Notes: generated by a model not told the origin, from the letters alone. DNA of 64,000 bases from a beta proteobacterium AAP51 (GCA_001295905.1 LJHT01000085.1:1-64000); one strand, 5' to 3'; positions 7,831-16,787 are shown, numbered from the stretch's first letter. Program-made: numbers and translations.

Positions 7831-9636
7831 ATGCTCAACTGGACCCGACGCGTGTTCGCGCTGGCGCTGGTGACGACACTCGCCGCCTGCGGCGGCAGCG
7901 ACGACATCACGCTCGACCCCCCGCAAAACATCGTCCAGATCGCACAGACGGACAGCCGCTTCACGGTGCTGGCCGAAGCCGTGGTCGCCGCCAACCTCGC
8001 GGGCGCGCTTTCCGCGCCGGGCCCGCTGACGGTCTTCGCGCCCACCGACGCGGCCTTCAACGCCCTGCTCACCGAACTGGGCATCACCAAGGCGCAGCTG
8101 CTGGCCGACCGCCCGCTGCTCACGGCCGTGCTGCAGTACCACGTGCTGGGCAGCCAGGTGCTGCGCGCCGACGTGCCGCTGGGCCGCCCCATCACCCCGC
8201 TTGCCGGCGGCATCTTCAAGGTGGAAAGCAATGCCGGCGCGCTGGTCATCACCGACGGGCGCAACCGCACCGCCAACATCACCACCACCGACATCCGCGC
8301 CGCCAACGGCGTGATTCACGTCGTCGACAAGGTGATCCTGCCGGCCAACCGCAACGTGGTGGAAACCGCCATCGCATCGGCGCCTGAATTCAGCCTGCTG
8401 GTGGAAGCCGTGGTGGCCGCCAACCTGCAAGGCACGCTGTCAGGCGCAGGGCCGTTCACCGTGTTTGCGCCCACCAACGCCGCCTTCGCCGCGCTGCTGA
8501 CCGAACTGGGCACCAGCAAGGAAGCGCTGTTCGCCGACACCGACCTGCTGACCAAGGTGCTCACCTACCACGTGGTGCCCGGCCGCGTGCTGCGCGCCAC
8601 CGTGCCCGTGGGTCCGGCCATCACCACCGTCAACGGCGACACCTTCACCGTGGGCTCGACGCTGGCCATCACCGACCGGCGCAGCCGCACGGCCAACATC
8701 ACCGCGACCGACGTGCTGGGCAGCAACGGCGTCATCCACGTCATCGACCGCGTGATCCTGCCGAACAACATCACGCTGCCCACTTCGCGCAACATCGTGC
8801 AGACCGCGCTGGCGCTGCCGCAGTTCAGCGTGCTGGCCGAGGCGGTGGTCGCGGCCAACCTGCAAGGCACGCTGGCGGGTACCGGGCCGTTCACGGTGTT
8901 CGCGCCCACCAACGCCGCCTTCACTGCGCTGCTGACCGAGCTGGGCATCACCAAGGAAGCCCTGCTGGCCGATGTGCCGCTGCTCACGGCCGTGCTGCAG
9001 TACCACGTGCTGAACGGCCAGGTGCTGCGCGCCGCCGTGCCGGTGGGCCAGGCCATCACGCCGCTGGCCGGTGGCATCTTCAAGATCGACAGCCGGACCG
9101 CCGGGCTGGTGGTGACCGACGGGCGCAACCGCACCGCCAACATCACCGCCACCGACCTGCGCACCAGCAACGGCGTCATCCACGTCATCGACAAGGTGCT
9201 GCTGCCGCCCAACCGCAACATCGTTGAAACGGCCATCGCCTCGGCGCCCGAGTTCAGCATCCTCGTGGAAGCGGTGGTGGCGGCCAACCTGCAAGGCACG
9301 CTGTCGGGAACCGGCCCGTTCACGGTGTTCGCGCCCACCAACGCCGCCTTCGCCGCCCTGCTGACCGAACTGGGCATCACGAAGGAAGCACTGCTGGCGA
9401 ACACCCCGCTGCTCACTTCGGTGCTGACCTACCACGTGCTGCCAGCCCGCGTGCTGCGCGCAGGCGTGCCGGTGGGCCCTGCCATCACCACGGTGCAGGG
9501 CGGCACCTTCACGGTGAACAGCTCGCTGGCCATCATCGATGCCCGCGGCCGCCGCGCCAACATCACCACCACCGACATGCTCACCAGCAACGGCGTCATC
9601 CACGTCATCGACCGCGTCATCCTGCCGGCGCCCTGA
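7831..9636 (+). CDS. Lipoprotein with four fasciclin domains
   Basis: A 601-residue secreted protein with a lipoprotein signal peptide whose lipobox is TLAAC, Cys at residue 20, so it is probably anchored in the outer membrane or exported. Four fasciclin (FAS1) domains follow at roughly residues 30-170, 170-310, 315-455 and 460-601. Each carries the H1 motif ([13 protein letters not shown]), the YH motif (YHVL) and the H2 motif ([12 protein letters not shown]). Domains 1 and 3 resemble each other (TPLAGGIFK), as do 2 and 4 (AITTV...TFTV), so the protein grew by duplication of a two-domain block. FAS1 domains mediate adhesion; partners here are unknown. The next gene encodes a single fasciclin domain. 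Confidence 0.93.
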   Translation: MLNWTRRVFALALVTTLAACGGSDDITLDPPQNIVQIAQTDSRFTVLAEAVVAANLAGALSAPGPLTVFAPTDAAFNALLTELGITKAQLLADRPLLTAVLQYHVLGSQVLRADVPLGRPITPLAGGIFKVESNAGALVITDGRNRTANITTTDIRAANGVIHVVDKVILPANRNVVETAIASAPEFSLLVEAVVAANLQGTLSGAGPFTVFAPTNAAFAALLTELGTSKEALFADTDLLTKVLTYHVVPGRVLRATVPVGPAITTVNGDTFTVGSTLAITDRRSRTANITATDVLGSNGVIHVIDRVILPNNITLPTSRNIVQTALALPQFSVLAEAVVAANLQGTLAGTGPFTVFAPTNAAFTALLTELGITKEALLADVPLLTAVLQYHVLNGQVLRAAVPVGQAITPLAGGIFKIDSRTAGLVVTDGRNRTANITATDLRTSNGVIHVIDKVLLPPNRNIVETAIASAPEFSILVEAVVAANLQGTLSGTGPFTVFAPTNAAFAALLTELGITKEALLANTPLLTSVLTYHVLPARVLRAGVPVGPAITTVQGGTFTVNSSLAIIDARGRRANITTTDMLTSNGVIHVIDRVILPAP

Positions 9637-9694
9637 ACGCGTGTCGGCTTCTCTCAACCCCGTTCTTTCCTCCACCACTGAAAGCAGTTCCACC

Positions 9695-10147
9695 ATGAAA
9701 AAGTTCGTCATCGCCGCCGCTCTGGCCGCCACCGCCTTCGCCGTGCAGGCCAAAGACATCGTCGACACCGCCGTCGCCGCCGGCAGCTTCAAGACGCTGG
9801 CTACCGCGCTGCAGGCCGCCGGCCTGGTCGAGACGCTGAAGGGCAAGGGCCCCTTCACGGTGTTCGCCCCCACCGACGAAGCCTTCGCGAAGATCCCCAA
9901 GGCCGACCTCGACGCCCTGCTGAAGGACAAGGCCAAGCTCACCGCCGTGCTCACCTACCACGTGGTGCCGGGCAAGGTGATGGCCAAGGACGTGAAGGCC
10001 GGCATGGTGAAGACCGTGCAGGGCGGCTCGCTGACCATCGGCACGACCGGCGGCGTGACCGTCAACAACGCCAAGGTCGTGAAGACCGACATCGAGGCCA
10101 GCAACGGCGTCATCCACGTCATCGACACCGTCGTGATGCCGAAGTGA
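9695..10147 (+). CDS. Secreted single-domain fasciclin protein
   Basis: A 150-residue protein with a classical signal peptide ([19 protein letters not shown], cleavage likely after VQA) and one FAS1 domain: [24 protein letters not shown] and [14 protein letters not shown]. Size and motifs match the widespread MPB70-like bacterial fasciclin proteins. It lies 58 bp after the four-domain fasciclin gene and probably shares its transcript. The mature protein is expected in the periplasm or outside the cell; a role in adhesion or surface binding is inferred from the family. A strong hairpin follows the stop codon. Confidence 0.92.
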   Translation: MKKFVIAAALAATAFAVQAKDIVDTAVAAGSFKTLATALQAAGLVETLKGKGPFTVFAPTDEAFAKIPKADLDALLKDKAKLTAVLTYHVVPGKVMAKDVKAGMVKTVQGGSLTIGTTGGVTVNNAKVVKTDIEASNGVIHVIDTVVMPK

Positions 10148-10148
10148 C

Positions 10149-10186
10149 GAAGCCGGGCGCGGCCTTGCGGCCGTGCCCCTGGCTTC
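10149..10186. terminator. Long hairpin between convergent genes
   Basis: GAAGCC (10149-10154) pairs with GGCTTC (10181-10186), and inside it GGGCGCGGCC pairs with GGCCGTGCCC around a TTGC loop with one G-U pair. It starts one base after the fasciclin stop and reaches into the stop of the opposite gene. There is no T-run, so termination strength is uncertain. Confidence 0.5.
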
Positions 10187-10817
10187 AGAAGGTGTAGCCC
10201 GCGCCCACGTCGGCGCCGGGCTGCGCCGGCAAGAGCCGCAGCAGCGGCTTCAAGGGGCCGTAACGCAAGGCCACCTTTGCCACAGCCGCCAGCAGGGCGG
10301 CTTTTTCTTGGCCGTCTTCCTGGCCGTCTCCCAGAGCGGGTTCGCTGGCGGCCAACTGGAGCAGGTGCTGCTGCAGCGCCAGCCATTCCAGCGCTCGCCA
10401 GCATTCGCCGAAATCGGCATCCACCGGCAAGCCGGCACGGCGGGCGCCTTGCCACCAGCGGATGGCTTCGTCCAGCTCCTGCGCTTCGTCTTCGTGAGCG
10501 CCACCGGGGCGCAACAACAAGGCCACGTCGTGCAGCAGCGGGCCGGCCCGGCCACCCGGCTGCAAGGCCACCCGGGGCTGCGCCTGGGCGCTGTTCAGCA
10601 GCGCCTGCGCCACCCGCGCCCAGGCGGCTTCGTCGGCAGCGGCCCACGCCCGGCCACGCGGGTGCTGCTGGCACCAGCGCGCAAACGCGCCCAGGGCCTG
10701 GGCTTGCGCTGCGCTGTCTTCAGGCGGCAGGCCCGCGGCCGGCGTGGCGGCCTGGAACTGCAGCAAGGCCTGCAGCTGGGCTCTCAAGGAGGCCTGAACG
10801 GACGAGGCTGTTGGCAT
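10185..10817 (-). CDS. Shortened AmgK-like sugar/aminoglycoside phosphotransferase remnant
   Basis: A 210-residue open frame. Its C-terminal half matches the end of the AmgK/YihE-like phosphotransferases that normally lie divergent from lptD in Burkholderiales: GPLLHDVALLLRPG, then AIRWWQGARRAGLPVDADFG, CWRALEWLALQQHLLQLA and KVALRYGPLKPLLRLLP. The N-lobe, the catalytic HRD loop and the DFQD metal motif that belong before GPLLHDVALLLR are absent. AQALLNSAQAQPRVALQPG aligns with the segment just before the catalytic loop and then runs straight into the later part. It should therefore lack kinase activity. Intact AmgK is an anomeric MurNAc/GlcNAc kinase of cell-wall recycling. The start used is ATG 10815-10817; an upstream ATG at 10946 adds a low-complexity stretch. 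Homology is from memory of the family. Confidence 0.6.
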   Translation of the reverse strand: MPTASSVQASLRAQLQALLQFQAATPAAGLPPEDSAAQAQALGAFARWCQQHPRGRAWAAADEAAWARVAQALLNSAQAQPRVALQPGGRAGPLLHDVALLLRPGGAHEDEAQELDEAIRWWQGARRAGLPVDADFGECWRALEWLALQQHLLQLAASEPALGDGQEDGQEKAALLAAVAKVALRYGPLKPLLRLLPAQPGADVGAGYTF

Positions 10818-10947
10818 GGGCTGGGACGGGGACTGGAGCTTGGGCGGCACGGGCCGGGGCAGGGCCGCGGAACGGGGGAAGCGGCAAGAAGGGCGGGACA
10901 GGCAAGAGGGGCGGTCGTGGCGAGACTGGAGAGCCCGAACCCTCATG

Positions 10948-10953
10948 GATAAT
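10948..10953 (+). promoter_or_regulatory. Probable -10 box of lptD operon
   Basis: GATAAT at 10948-10953 lies about 57 bp before the lptD start preferred here (11011). The spacer upstream has no good -35 hexamer. Transcription from here would start near 10960, after the alternative ATG at 10945, which supports the later lptD start. Confidence 0.4.
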
Positions 10954-11010
10954 GAATTCTACGAACCGGCCGTGCCTGCCACGGCGCCCGCTGCCCCCTC
11001 CTTGCACCCG

Positions 11011-13425
11011 ATGCGCATCACCCCGCTGGCCCTGGCGGCGGGCCTTTTGGCCAGCGCCTGCGCCGCCCGTGCACAAGCCGCTTCGGCCGCTCCGGCCGCC
11101 CCCGCCGCTTCCGCCGCTTCCGCCCCGCTGGGCAGCGCCGCCCTGGAAGCCAGCCGCAGCCTTTTGCCGCTGCCCCGCGGCGAGGCCGCCCAGCGCCTGC
11201 CCATCGTGCTGCGGGCCGAGCGCATCCGCAGCCAGCCCGAGCTGGAGACCGTGGCCGAAGGCAAGGTGGAATTCCGCCGCGGCGGTACCGTCATCCGAGC
11301 CGACCGCCTGGCCTACGACACCGCGCAAGACCTGGCCGGCGCCACCGGCAACGTGCGTGTCTCCCGCGGCGGCGCCATCTACAGCGGGCCCGAGCTGCAG
11401 CTGCGTGTGCAGCGCTTCGAAGGCTACTTCCTGCGCCCGGAGTTCGAGTTCACGCAGCTCGGCGCCGGCGGCCGCGCTGAGCGGGTGGATTTCCTCGACA
11501 GCGCGCGTTCCACCGCCACCCGTGCCGAATACACCAGCTGCCCGCGCGACCCCGCGCAGCCGGGCGCCGAGCCGGCCTGGGTGCTGCGCACCGAGCGCGT
11601 CAGCATCGACCTGGAGAAGAACGAAGGCGTGGCCCAGGGCGCGGTGCTGCGCTTCCAGGACGTGCCCATCCTGGCCCTGCCCGCGCTGAGCTTTCCGCTG
11701 TCAGACGCGCGCAAATCGGGCTGGCTGCCGCCTTCCATCAACACCGACAACCGCAGTGGCGTCGAGATTTCGATGCCCTGGTACTGGAACATCGCGCCGC
11801 AGCGCGATGCGACGCTGACCCCGCGCTTCATCAGCCGCCGCGGGCTGGGGCTGGACAGCGAGTTCCGCTACCTGGAGCCGCGCGACGAAGGCGCGCTCAA
11901 CCTCGACTGGCTGCCCAACGACCGCCTCACCGGCGGCTCGCGCCAGGCGCTGCAGTGGCAGCACCGCGGCAGCATGGGGGCCCTGCAAGGCGGCCTGCGC
12001 TACAGCGCCGACCTCGTGCGCGTGTCTGACGACGACTGGTGGAAAGACTTTCCCAACGCCAGCCGCAGCCTCACGGCGCGCCTGCTGCACGCGCGGCTGG
12101 CGCTGGAGCAGCCACTGCAGTGGGGCAGCACCCAGGGCCTGGCCTATGTGCGCGCGCTGCAGTGGCAGGTGCTGCAGGGCTCGGACGCTGCGGTCATCTC
12201 CCCCTACGAACGCACGCCGCAGGTCGGCCTGCGCCTGCAGTTGCAGCGCCAGGGCTGGGACATGGCGCTGGAGACCGAATACAACCGCTTCACCTTGCCC
12301 AGCGGCACCGAAAGCCGCGCCGGGCGCGAAGGCGGTGAACGGGTGCACCTGCTGGGCCACATCAGCCATGCCTTGCGGGAACCCGGCTGGTGGCTGGTGC
12401 CGCGCCTGAGCCTGAACGCAGCGGCCTACCGCCAGACGGTGCTGCAGCAGAGGCAGCAGAGTTCGCGCGTCATCCCGACGCTGAGCCTGGACGCCGGCTT
12501 CGAGCTGGAGCGCAACACCACCGCCTTCGGCCGCCCCGTGGTGCAGACGCTGGAGCCGCGCCTGCTGTACGTGCGCACGCCCTTCCGCGCGCAGAGCCAG
12601 CTGCCCAACTACGACGCGGCGGCGAAGGACTTCAACTTCGTCTCCATCTACACCGACAACCAGTTCTCGGGCATCGACCGCGTCAGCGACGCCCACCAGC
12701 TGACGGCCGGCGTCACCACGCGCTTCGTCGATGCCGTCACCGGCGCCGAGGCGCTGCGCCTGGGCCTGGTGCAGCGCTACCTGTTCCGCAACCAGCGGGT
12801 GACGGCCGCAGCCGACGGTTCACCCGACGGCCCGCCGCTGGACCAGCGATTCAGCGACGCGCTGCTGCTGGGCAGCACCAGCGTGCTGCCGGGCTGGACG
12901 CTGGACGGCGCCGTGCAATACAACCCCGACCTGCAGCGCTCGGTGCGCTCCATCGTCGGCGTGCGTTTTTCACCCGGGCCCTTCCGCACCATCGGCACCA
13001 CCTACCGCCTGGCGCGCGGCCTGTCGGAACAGATGGAAGTGGGCTGGCAATGGCCCCTGTACGGCCCGGCCCGCAGCGGCAGCCGTAGCGCCGGCGCCAG
13101 CCAGGCCCCGTGCAGCGGCACCTGGTACTCGGTGGGCCGCGTGAACTACAGCCTGAAGGACAGCCGCATCACCGATTCGGTGCTGGGCTTCGAGTACGAC
13201 GCCGGCTGCTGGATCGGCCGCTTCGTGGCCGAGCGCCTATCCACCGGGCGCAGCGAAGCCACCACACGGCTGATGTTGCAACTTGAGCTGGTAGGCCTGT
13301 CCCGCCTGGGTTCCAACCCGCTGAGGGTCTTGAAGGACAATATCCCCGGTTACCGCCTGCTGCGCGAAGAGCGCAGCGGCGCGTCGCCCGCCGCTGACCG
13401 GCCCACTGCCCCCGTCCATGACTGA
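11011..13425 (+). CDS. lptD: LPS-assembly protein LptD
   Basis: An 804-residue outer-membrane beta-barrel that inserts lipopolysaccharide into the outer leaflet together with LptE (58465-58974 in this window). It begins with a signal peptide (MRITPLALAAGLLASACAARAQA), then an Ala/Pro-rich linker and the periplasmic beta-jellyroll (residues about 75-220: VVAEGKVEFRRGGTVIRADRLAYD-type OstA repeats), then the barrel with many aromatic-ended strands. The Cys residues TSCPRD, APCSGTW and DAGCWIG fit the interdomain disulfides of the family. An alternative ATG at 10945 with GGAGAG upstream would add 22 acidic residues before the signal peptide and is less likely. The stop overlaps the surA start by 8 bp. 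Confidence 0.93.
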   Translation: MRITPLALAAGLLASACAARAQAASAAPAAPAASAASAPLGSAALEASRSLLPLPRGEAAQRLPIVLRAERIRSQPELETVAEGKVEFRRGGTVIRADRLAYDTAQDLAGATGNVRVSRGGAIYSGPELQLRVQRFEGYFLRPEFEFTQLGAGGRAERVDFLDSARSTATRAEYTSCPRDPAQPGAEPAWVLRTERVSIDLEKNEGVAQGAVLRFQDVPILALPALSFPLSDARKSGWLPPSINTDNRSGVEISMPWYWNIAPQRDATLTPRFISRRGLGLDSEFRYLEPRDEGALNLDWLPNDRLTGGSRQALQWQHRGSMGALQGGLRYSADLVRVSDDDWWKDFPNASRSLTARLLHARLALEQPLQWGSTQGLAYVRALQWQVLQGSDAAVISPYERTPQVGLRLQLQRQGWDMALETEYNRFTLPSGTESRAGREGGERVHLLGHISHALREPGWWLVPRLSLNAAAYRQTVLQQRQQSSRVIPTLSLDAGFELERNTTAFGRPVVQTLEPRLLYVRTPFRAQSQLPNYDAAAKDFNFVSIYTDNQFSGIDRVSDAHQLTAGVTTRFVDAVTGAEALRLGLVQRYLFRNQRVTAAADGSPDGPPLDQRFSDALLLGSTSVLPGWTLDGAVQYNPDLQRSVRSIVGVRFSPGPFRTIGTTYRLARGLSEQMEVGWQWPLYGPARSGSRSAGASQAPCSGTWYSVGRVNYSLKDSRITDSVLGFEYDAGCWIGRFVAERLSTGRSEATTRLMLQLELVGLSRLGSNPLRVLKDNIPGYRLLREERSGASPAADRPTAPVHD

Positions 13426-14770
13426 ACCCATTTCTCGCCCCTACCGCCGGCACCGCGCGCCCCAGGCCCTGGGCCTGGCGCTGGCCGGCCTGGCGGCCGT
13501 TCTCGGCGGCAGCCTGGCCCCCTTCGGCGATGCCAACGCCCAGCGCCTGCGCAATGGCGACTACATCGCCGTCATCGTGAACCAGGAACTCGTCACGGCA
13601 GGCGAAATCGACCGCCGGCTCGAGCGCGCGCAGGCCGAGGCCGCGCGCGGCGTGCGCCTGCCGCCCGAACCCGAGCTGCGCCGGCTGGCGCTGGACGCCC
13701 TCATCGACGAGCGCGTGATGATCAGCACCGCGCGCGAAAGCGGCATGCGCGTGGACGACACCGAGGTCGACCGCGCCATCCAGAGCATCGCCACGCAGAA
13801 CCAGATCACGCTGCCGGTGCTGCGCCAGCGCCTGGCCGCCGAGGGCACCGACTACCTGCGCTTCCGCGCCAACGTGCGCGAGCAGATCATGATCGAGCGG
13901 CTGCGCGAGCGCGAGGTCTACCAGCGCATCCGCGTCAGCGACGAAGACGTCGACAAGCTGCTGGAAGAGCAGCGTGCCGCGGCCAATGCCGATGCGGAAA
14001 CCAACCTCGCGCAGATTCTGGTGACGGTGTCCGAAGACGCCGATGCCGCCACCGTGGCCGCACGGCGGGCGGTGGCCGAACTGGCGCTGGCCCGCGTGAA
14101 GGGCGGCGAGGCCTTCGAGGCCGTGGCGCGCGAGGTGTCTGAAGACCTCAACCGCGCGCAGGGCGGCGTCATTGGCCCGCGGCCGGCCTCGCGCCTGCCC
14201 GACGCCTTCATCGCCGCCACCAAGGCCTTGAAGCCTGGCGAAGTGACGGCGCAACCGCTGCGCACCGGCGCCGGCTTCCACGTGCTGAAGGTGGTGTCGC
14301 GCAAGGAGGTGGTGCTGGGCGAAGTGCAGCAGACGCGTGCACGCCATGTGCTGCTGCGCACCTCGCCCCAGCTCACGGCCGAGGTGGCGGCGCGCCGCCT
14401 GGCGGAGTACCGGCGCCAGATCGAAAGCGGCGCCAAGAGCTTCGAGGACATCGCCCGCGAGTTCAGCGAGGACGGCTCGGCAGCCGGTGGCGGCGACCTC
14501 GGCTGGGCCTCGCCCGGCATGATGGTCCCCGAGTTCGAGCAGGCCATGAACGCGCTGCCCATCAACGGCCTGTCGGAACCCGTGGTCTCGCGCTTCGGCG
14601 TGCACCTCATCCAGGTGCTGGAACGGCGCGCGCAGGCCGTGGAACTGAAGCAGCTGCGCGACCAGGCGCGCAACGTGCTGCGCGAACAGCGTTTCGACCA
14701 GGCTTATGCCGACTGGACGAAAGAGCTGCGCTCGCGCGCCTACGTCGAGTACCGCGAGCCGCCGCAGTGA
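13418..14770 (+). CDS. surA: Periplasmic peptidyl-prolyl isomerase/chaperone SurA
   Basis: A 450-residue chaperone that carries outer-membrane proteins such as LptD to the BAM complex. A signal peptide ends near GDANAQ (residue 41), followed by the N-terminal chaperone module (about 45-185) and two parvulin domains (about 185-290, with [16 protein letters not shown], and 315-415, with [22 protein letters not shown]), then a C-terminal helix. The ATG lies inside the end of lptD (ATGACTGA), so translation is probably coupled. The next gene, rsmA, overlaps by GTGA. In many Proteobacteria pdxA lies between surA and rsmA; it is missing here. Confidence 0.95.
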   Translation: MTEPISRPYRRHRAPQALGLALAGLAAVLGGSLAPFGDANAQRLRNGDYIAVIVNQELVTAGEIDRRLERAQAEAARGVRLPPEPELRRLALDALIDERVMISTARESGMRVDDTEVDRAIQSIATQNQITLPVLRQRLAAEGTDYLRFRANVREQIMIERLREREVYQRIRVSDEDVDKLLEEQRAAANADAETNLAQILVTVSEDADAATVAARRAVAELALARVKGGEAFEAVAREVSEDLNRAQGGVIGPRPASRLPDAFIAATKALKPGEVTAQPLRTGAGFHVLKVVSRKEVVLGEVQQTRARHVLLRTSPQLTAEVAARRLAEYRRQIESGAKSFEDIAREFSEDGSAAGGGDLGWASPGMMVPEFEQAMNALPINGLSEPVVSRFGVHLIQVLERRAQAVELKQLRDQARNVLREQRFDQAYADWTKELRSRAYVEYREPPQ

Positions 14771-15525
14771 GCCACGTCGCCAGGAAGCGCTTCGGGCAGC
14801 ACTTCCTGACCGACGATGCCGTCATCGACGACATCGTGCGCACCATCGGCCCGCAGCCCGGCCAGGCGCTGGTGGAGATCGGGCCGGGCCTGGGCGCGAT
14901 GACCTTCCCGCTGCTGCAGCGCTGCGAGGCGCTCACCGTCATCGAGCTCGACCGCGACCTGGCAGCGCGGCTGCGCAAGCGGCCGGGGCTGAACGTGATC
15001 GAAGCCGATGTGCTGAACGTCGACTTCGCGGCGCTGGCCGACGCCGCCGGGCAACCGCTGCGCGTGGTGGGCAACCTGCCCTACAACATCAGCACGCCCA
15101 TCCTCTTCCACCTGCTGGGCGTGTGCGGTCGGGTGCAGGACCAGCACTTCATGCTGCAGAAGGAGGTGGTGGACCGCATGGCCGCCAGCCCCGGCAGCAA
15201 GGACTACGGCCGCCTGAGCGTGATGCTGCAGTGGCGCTACCGCATCGAGAACGTGCTGGACGTGCTGCCCGAGGCCTTCGACCCGCCGCCGCGGGTGGAC
15301 TCGGCCATCGTGCGCATGGAGCCGCTGCCGGCCGACGACAGCGTGGACGCCGAACGCCTGGGAGCCCTGGTGGCGCTGGCCTTCTCGCAGCGCCGCAAGA
15401 TCCTGCGCGCCACGCTGGGCCGCTGGATCGAGCAGCAGGGCCTGCAGGTCGAGTTCGACCTGCAGCGCCGCGCCGAGGAAGTGCCGGTGGCCGAATACCT
15501 GGCGCTGGCCCGCGCCAGGGCGTGA
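14767..15525 (+). CDS. rsmA: 16S rRNA dimethyladenosine transferase RsmA (KsgA)
   Basis: Dimethylates A1518 and A1519 of 16S rRNA late in 30S assembly, using S-adenosylmethionine. The 252-residue protein shows [15 protein letters not shown] motif [12 protein letters not shown], the acidic VIELDRDLA and catalytic motif [11 protein letters not shown], followed by the C-terminal substrate domain ([12 protein letters not shown]). Start is GTG 14767, overlapping the surA stop as GTGA, which indicates translational coupling in the lptD-surA-rsmA operon. A hairpin terminator begins four bases after the stop. Confidence 0.96.
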   Translation: MSHVARKRFGQHFLTDDAVIDDIVRTIGPQPGQALVEIGPGLGAMTFPLLQRCEALTVIELDRDLAARLRKRPGLNVIEADVLNVDFAALADAAGQPLRVVGNLPYNISTPILFHLLGVCGRVQDQHFMLQKEVVDRMAASPGSKDYGRLSVMLQWRYRIENVLDVLPEAFDPPPRVDSAIVRMEPLPADDSVDAERLGALVALAFSQRRKILRATLGRWIEQQGLQVEFDLQRRAEEVPVAEYLALARARA

Positions 15526-15528
15526 AAA

Positions 15529-15548
15529 AGGGCTCCCGCAGGAGCCCT
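15529..15548 (+). terminator. Terminator of the lptD-surA-rsmA operon
   Basis: AGGGCTCC pairs with GGAGCCCT around a CGCA loop (perfect 8-bp stem), a few bases after the rsmA stop. The sequence after it (CCGTCTTT) is only weakly T-rich. Confidence 0.65.
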
Positions 15549-15577
15549 CCGTCTTTCAGCGATGCCAGCCCCGGGGG

Positions 15578-15772
15578 TCAGGCTGCGCTGAGCCAAGCAG
15601 CGGTATCAAACGCGCTGCTCATCATCGGCATGTTCATGCCGAAGTTCGGATTCGTGCCGTTCTTCGGCACCACCTTGACTGCCGGCTTGACGGTCGCTGC
15701 GGGGGCCTCTTCAGCAGCCCGCTCCCATGACCCTGTTTCTTGGGAGCGGGCTACTGAAAAGAATAGAAGCAC
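15578..15772 (-). CDS. Small uncharacterised ORF downstream of the barstar gene
   Basis: A 64-codon frame from GTG 15770-15772 that overlaps the barstar 3' end. The second half (AATVKPAVKVVPKNGT, then NPNFGMNMPMMSSAFDTAAW) uses G or C at nearly every third codon position, as expected of a real coding region here. The first third runs through a large hairpin and has no good ribosome binding site. It could be a genuine small protein or the surviving C-terminal end of a lost gene. I do not recognise the family. Confidence 0.3.
   Translation of the reverse strand: MLLFFSVARSQETGSWERAAEEAPAATVKPAVKVVPKNGTNPNFGMNMPMMSSAFDTAAWLSAA
15711..15757. terminator. Large stable hairpin at the barstar 3' end
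   Basis: AGCCCGCTCCCA (15716-15727) pairs perfectly with TGGGAGCGGGCT (15741-15752) around a 13-nt loop. After one mismatch, four further pairs (TCAG/CTGA) extend the stem. It contains the barstar stop codon on the minus strand. There is no T-run on either strand, so it may be a processing or stability element rather than an intrinsic terminator. Confidence 0.5.
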
Positions 15773-16206
15773 CTGAAGGGTATTCGTCGCTCCCCCCAGA
15801 ACTCGGCCGCATCGCGGAACACCTCCAGCAGCTGCTCGCGCGCTTCACGGTCGAAGCGCGGGTTGTCGGGCAGTTGCTCCAGCACGACCACGAAGCCCGG
15901 CTGCTGGCCGGCCTTGTGCACGAGGTCGGTCATGCAGTCGTACAGGGCGTCGAGGTTCTTGCCGAAGTGCGCGGGGAAGGTGAAGGCCTCGGCAATGCCG
16001 TCCAGCACTTCCTGCTTCGACTGCGCCGAAGACAGGTTGGCGTAGAGAAAGTGCTGGCCGGCTGTCTCGGCGGCCTTCATCAAGTCGTCGACACGGTAGG
16101 CGCGTATCGCCTGCACGATGTTCGAGCGGATGGTCTGCAACTCCATGGTCGCGATCCTCCTGGGCAAGGGCGTAAAGGTTTCGAAACTGGCGCTACCGGC
16201 GTTCAT
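15751..16206 (-). CDS. Barstar-family ribonuclease inhibitor
   Basis: A 151-residue cytoplasmic protein of the barstar family. The barstar core is clear: a helix ending in ANLSSAQSKQEVLDGIAEAF, then FPAHFGKNLDALYDCMTDL with the Asn-Leu-Asp-Ala-Leu-x-Asp-Cys segment that contacts the RNase active site, and PGFVVVLEQLP. It should bind and block the guanyl-specific RNase encoded immediately upstream. The ATG at 16206 overlaps the RNase stop as ATGA, which sets the start and indicates coupled translation; an internal methionine (MELQTIRS) would give a protein closer to the usual size. The stop codon lies in a large hairpin. Confidence 0.85.
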   Translation of the reverse strand: MNAGSASFETFTPLPRRIATMELQTIRSNIVQAIRAYRVDDLMKAAETAGQHFLYANLSSAQSKQEVLDGIAEAFTFPAHFGKNLDALYDCMTDLVHKAGQQPGFVVVLEQLPDNPRFDREAREQLLEVFRDAAEFWGERRIPFRCFYSFQ

Positions 16207-16640
16207 GGGGCGATGCGTTGGAAACTCGCGTAATGGTCGCTGGTGTAGTAGCAGGCTTCAGGCTGGGTGGGCGGCTGCCCACCACAAACAATGCGCCGTG
16301 CCCCGCGGTTGCGTGCACCCGGCGTCTTCACCGTGTACTCGCGGTAGAAGCCGCGGGGGTGCAAAGGCAGCAGACGTTCCCGGTTCTGGAACACCGTGCC
16401 GTCCTTGGTGTAGGGAAAAGGCCCACCCGCGAGGATGAGCCGGTGTGTGGCCTGCGCCTCTGGCGGCAAAGTGACCAGCGCCACCGGAGGCAGCTGCCCG
16501 GGGTTGTCGGGCGTGCGGGCCTGCACCGAGGCAACCCCCGCACCGGCTGCCAAGCCGGCAGCCACCACAACGGCAGCCCCCCACTTGTGCAATGCCCGCC
16601 GCAGCCCACCGCTCGACGAGACCAAACCGGTCGGAAACAC
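16203..16640 (-). CDS. Secreted guanyl-specific ribonuclease (barnase/RNase Sa family)
   Basis: A 145-residue microbial ribonuclease (N1/T1/barnase superfamily) with a long signal sequence (hydrophobic stretch WGAAVVVAAGLAAGAGVASVQA). The catalytic domain contains FQNRERLLP, then YREYTVKTPG with the catalytic Glu, GARRIVCGG with the catalytic Arg, and YYTSDHYASFQRI with the catalytic His. Two Cys may form a disulfide. The next gene encodes its barstar-type inhibitor, overlapping by ATGA. Start GTG 16638-16640 has AGGG seven bases upstream and lies inside the transcript predicted from the promoter at 16668-16696. A TTG at 16661 would add seven residues but coincides with the predicted transcription start. 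Confidence 0.85.
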   Translation of the reverse strand: MFPTGLVSSSGGLRRALHKWGAAVVVAAGLAAGAGVASVQARTPDNPGQLPPVALVTLPPEAQATHRLILAGGPFPYTKDGTVFQNRERLLPLHPRGFYREYTVKTPGARNRGARRIVCGGQPPTQPEACYYTSDHYASFQRIAP

Positions 16641-16667
16641 GGGTTTACCCTGAAAATTCAAACCAGA

Positions 16668-16696
16668 ATGCTATCTGAAACCCCCTAAAAACTCAA
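16668..16696 (-). promoter_or_regulatory. Sigma70-type promoter of the RNase-barstar pair
   Basis: On the minus strand TTGAGT (complement of 16691-16696) and TAGCAT (complement of 16668-16673) are separated by exactly 17 bp, each matching four of six consensus bases. The predicted start near 16661 leaves a short leader with AGGG before the GTG start. The region is more AT-rich than its surroundings. Confidence 0.55.
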
Positions 16697-16787
16697 GCCG
16701 CCGCCCAAGAATGGGGCAGCGTAAAGGGTTATCAGTGGGCGCTCACATGCCGGGCACGCAAGCTTGGTGCGCCCGTGGGCGCCGGCC

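Noticed and set aside
8440..9954. Long open frame antisense to the fasciclin genes (also antisense frames at 3103-4317, 13169-14605, 16764-19259 and 20707-22086)
   Set aside because: At about 70% GC, frames opposite to real genes stay open by chance. Their products are low-complexity His/Arg/Gln/Ala strings without family motifs, and the sense strand codes well-known proteins.
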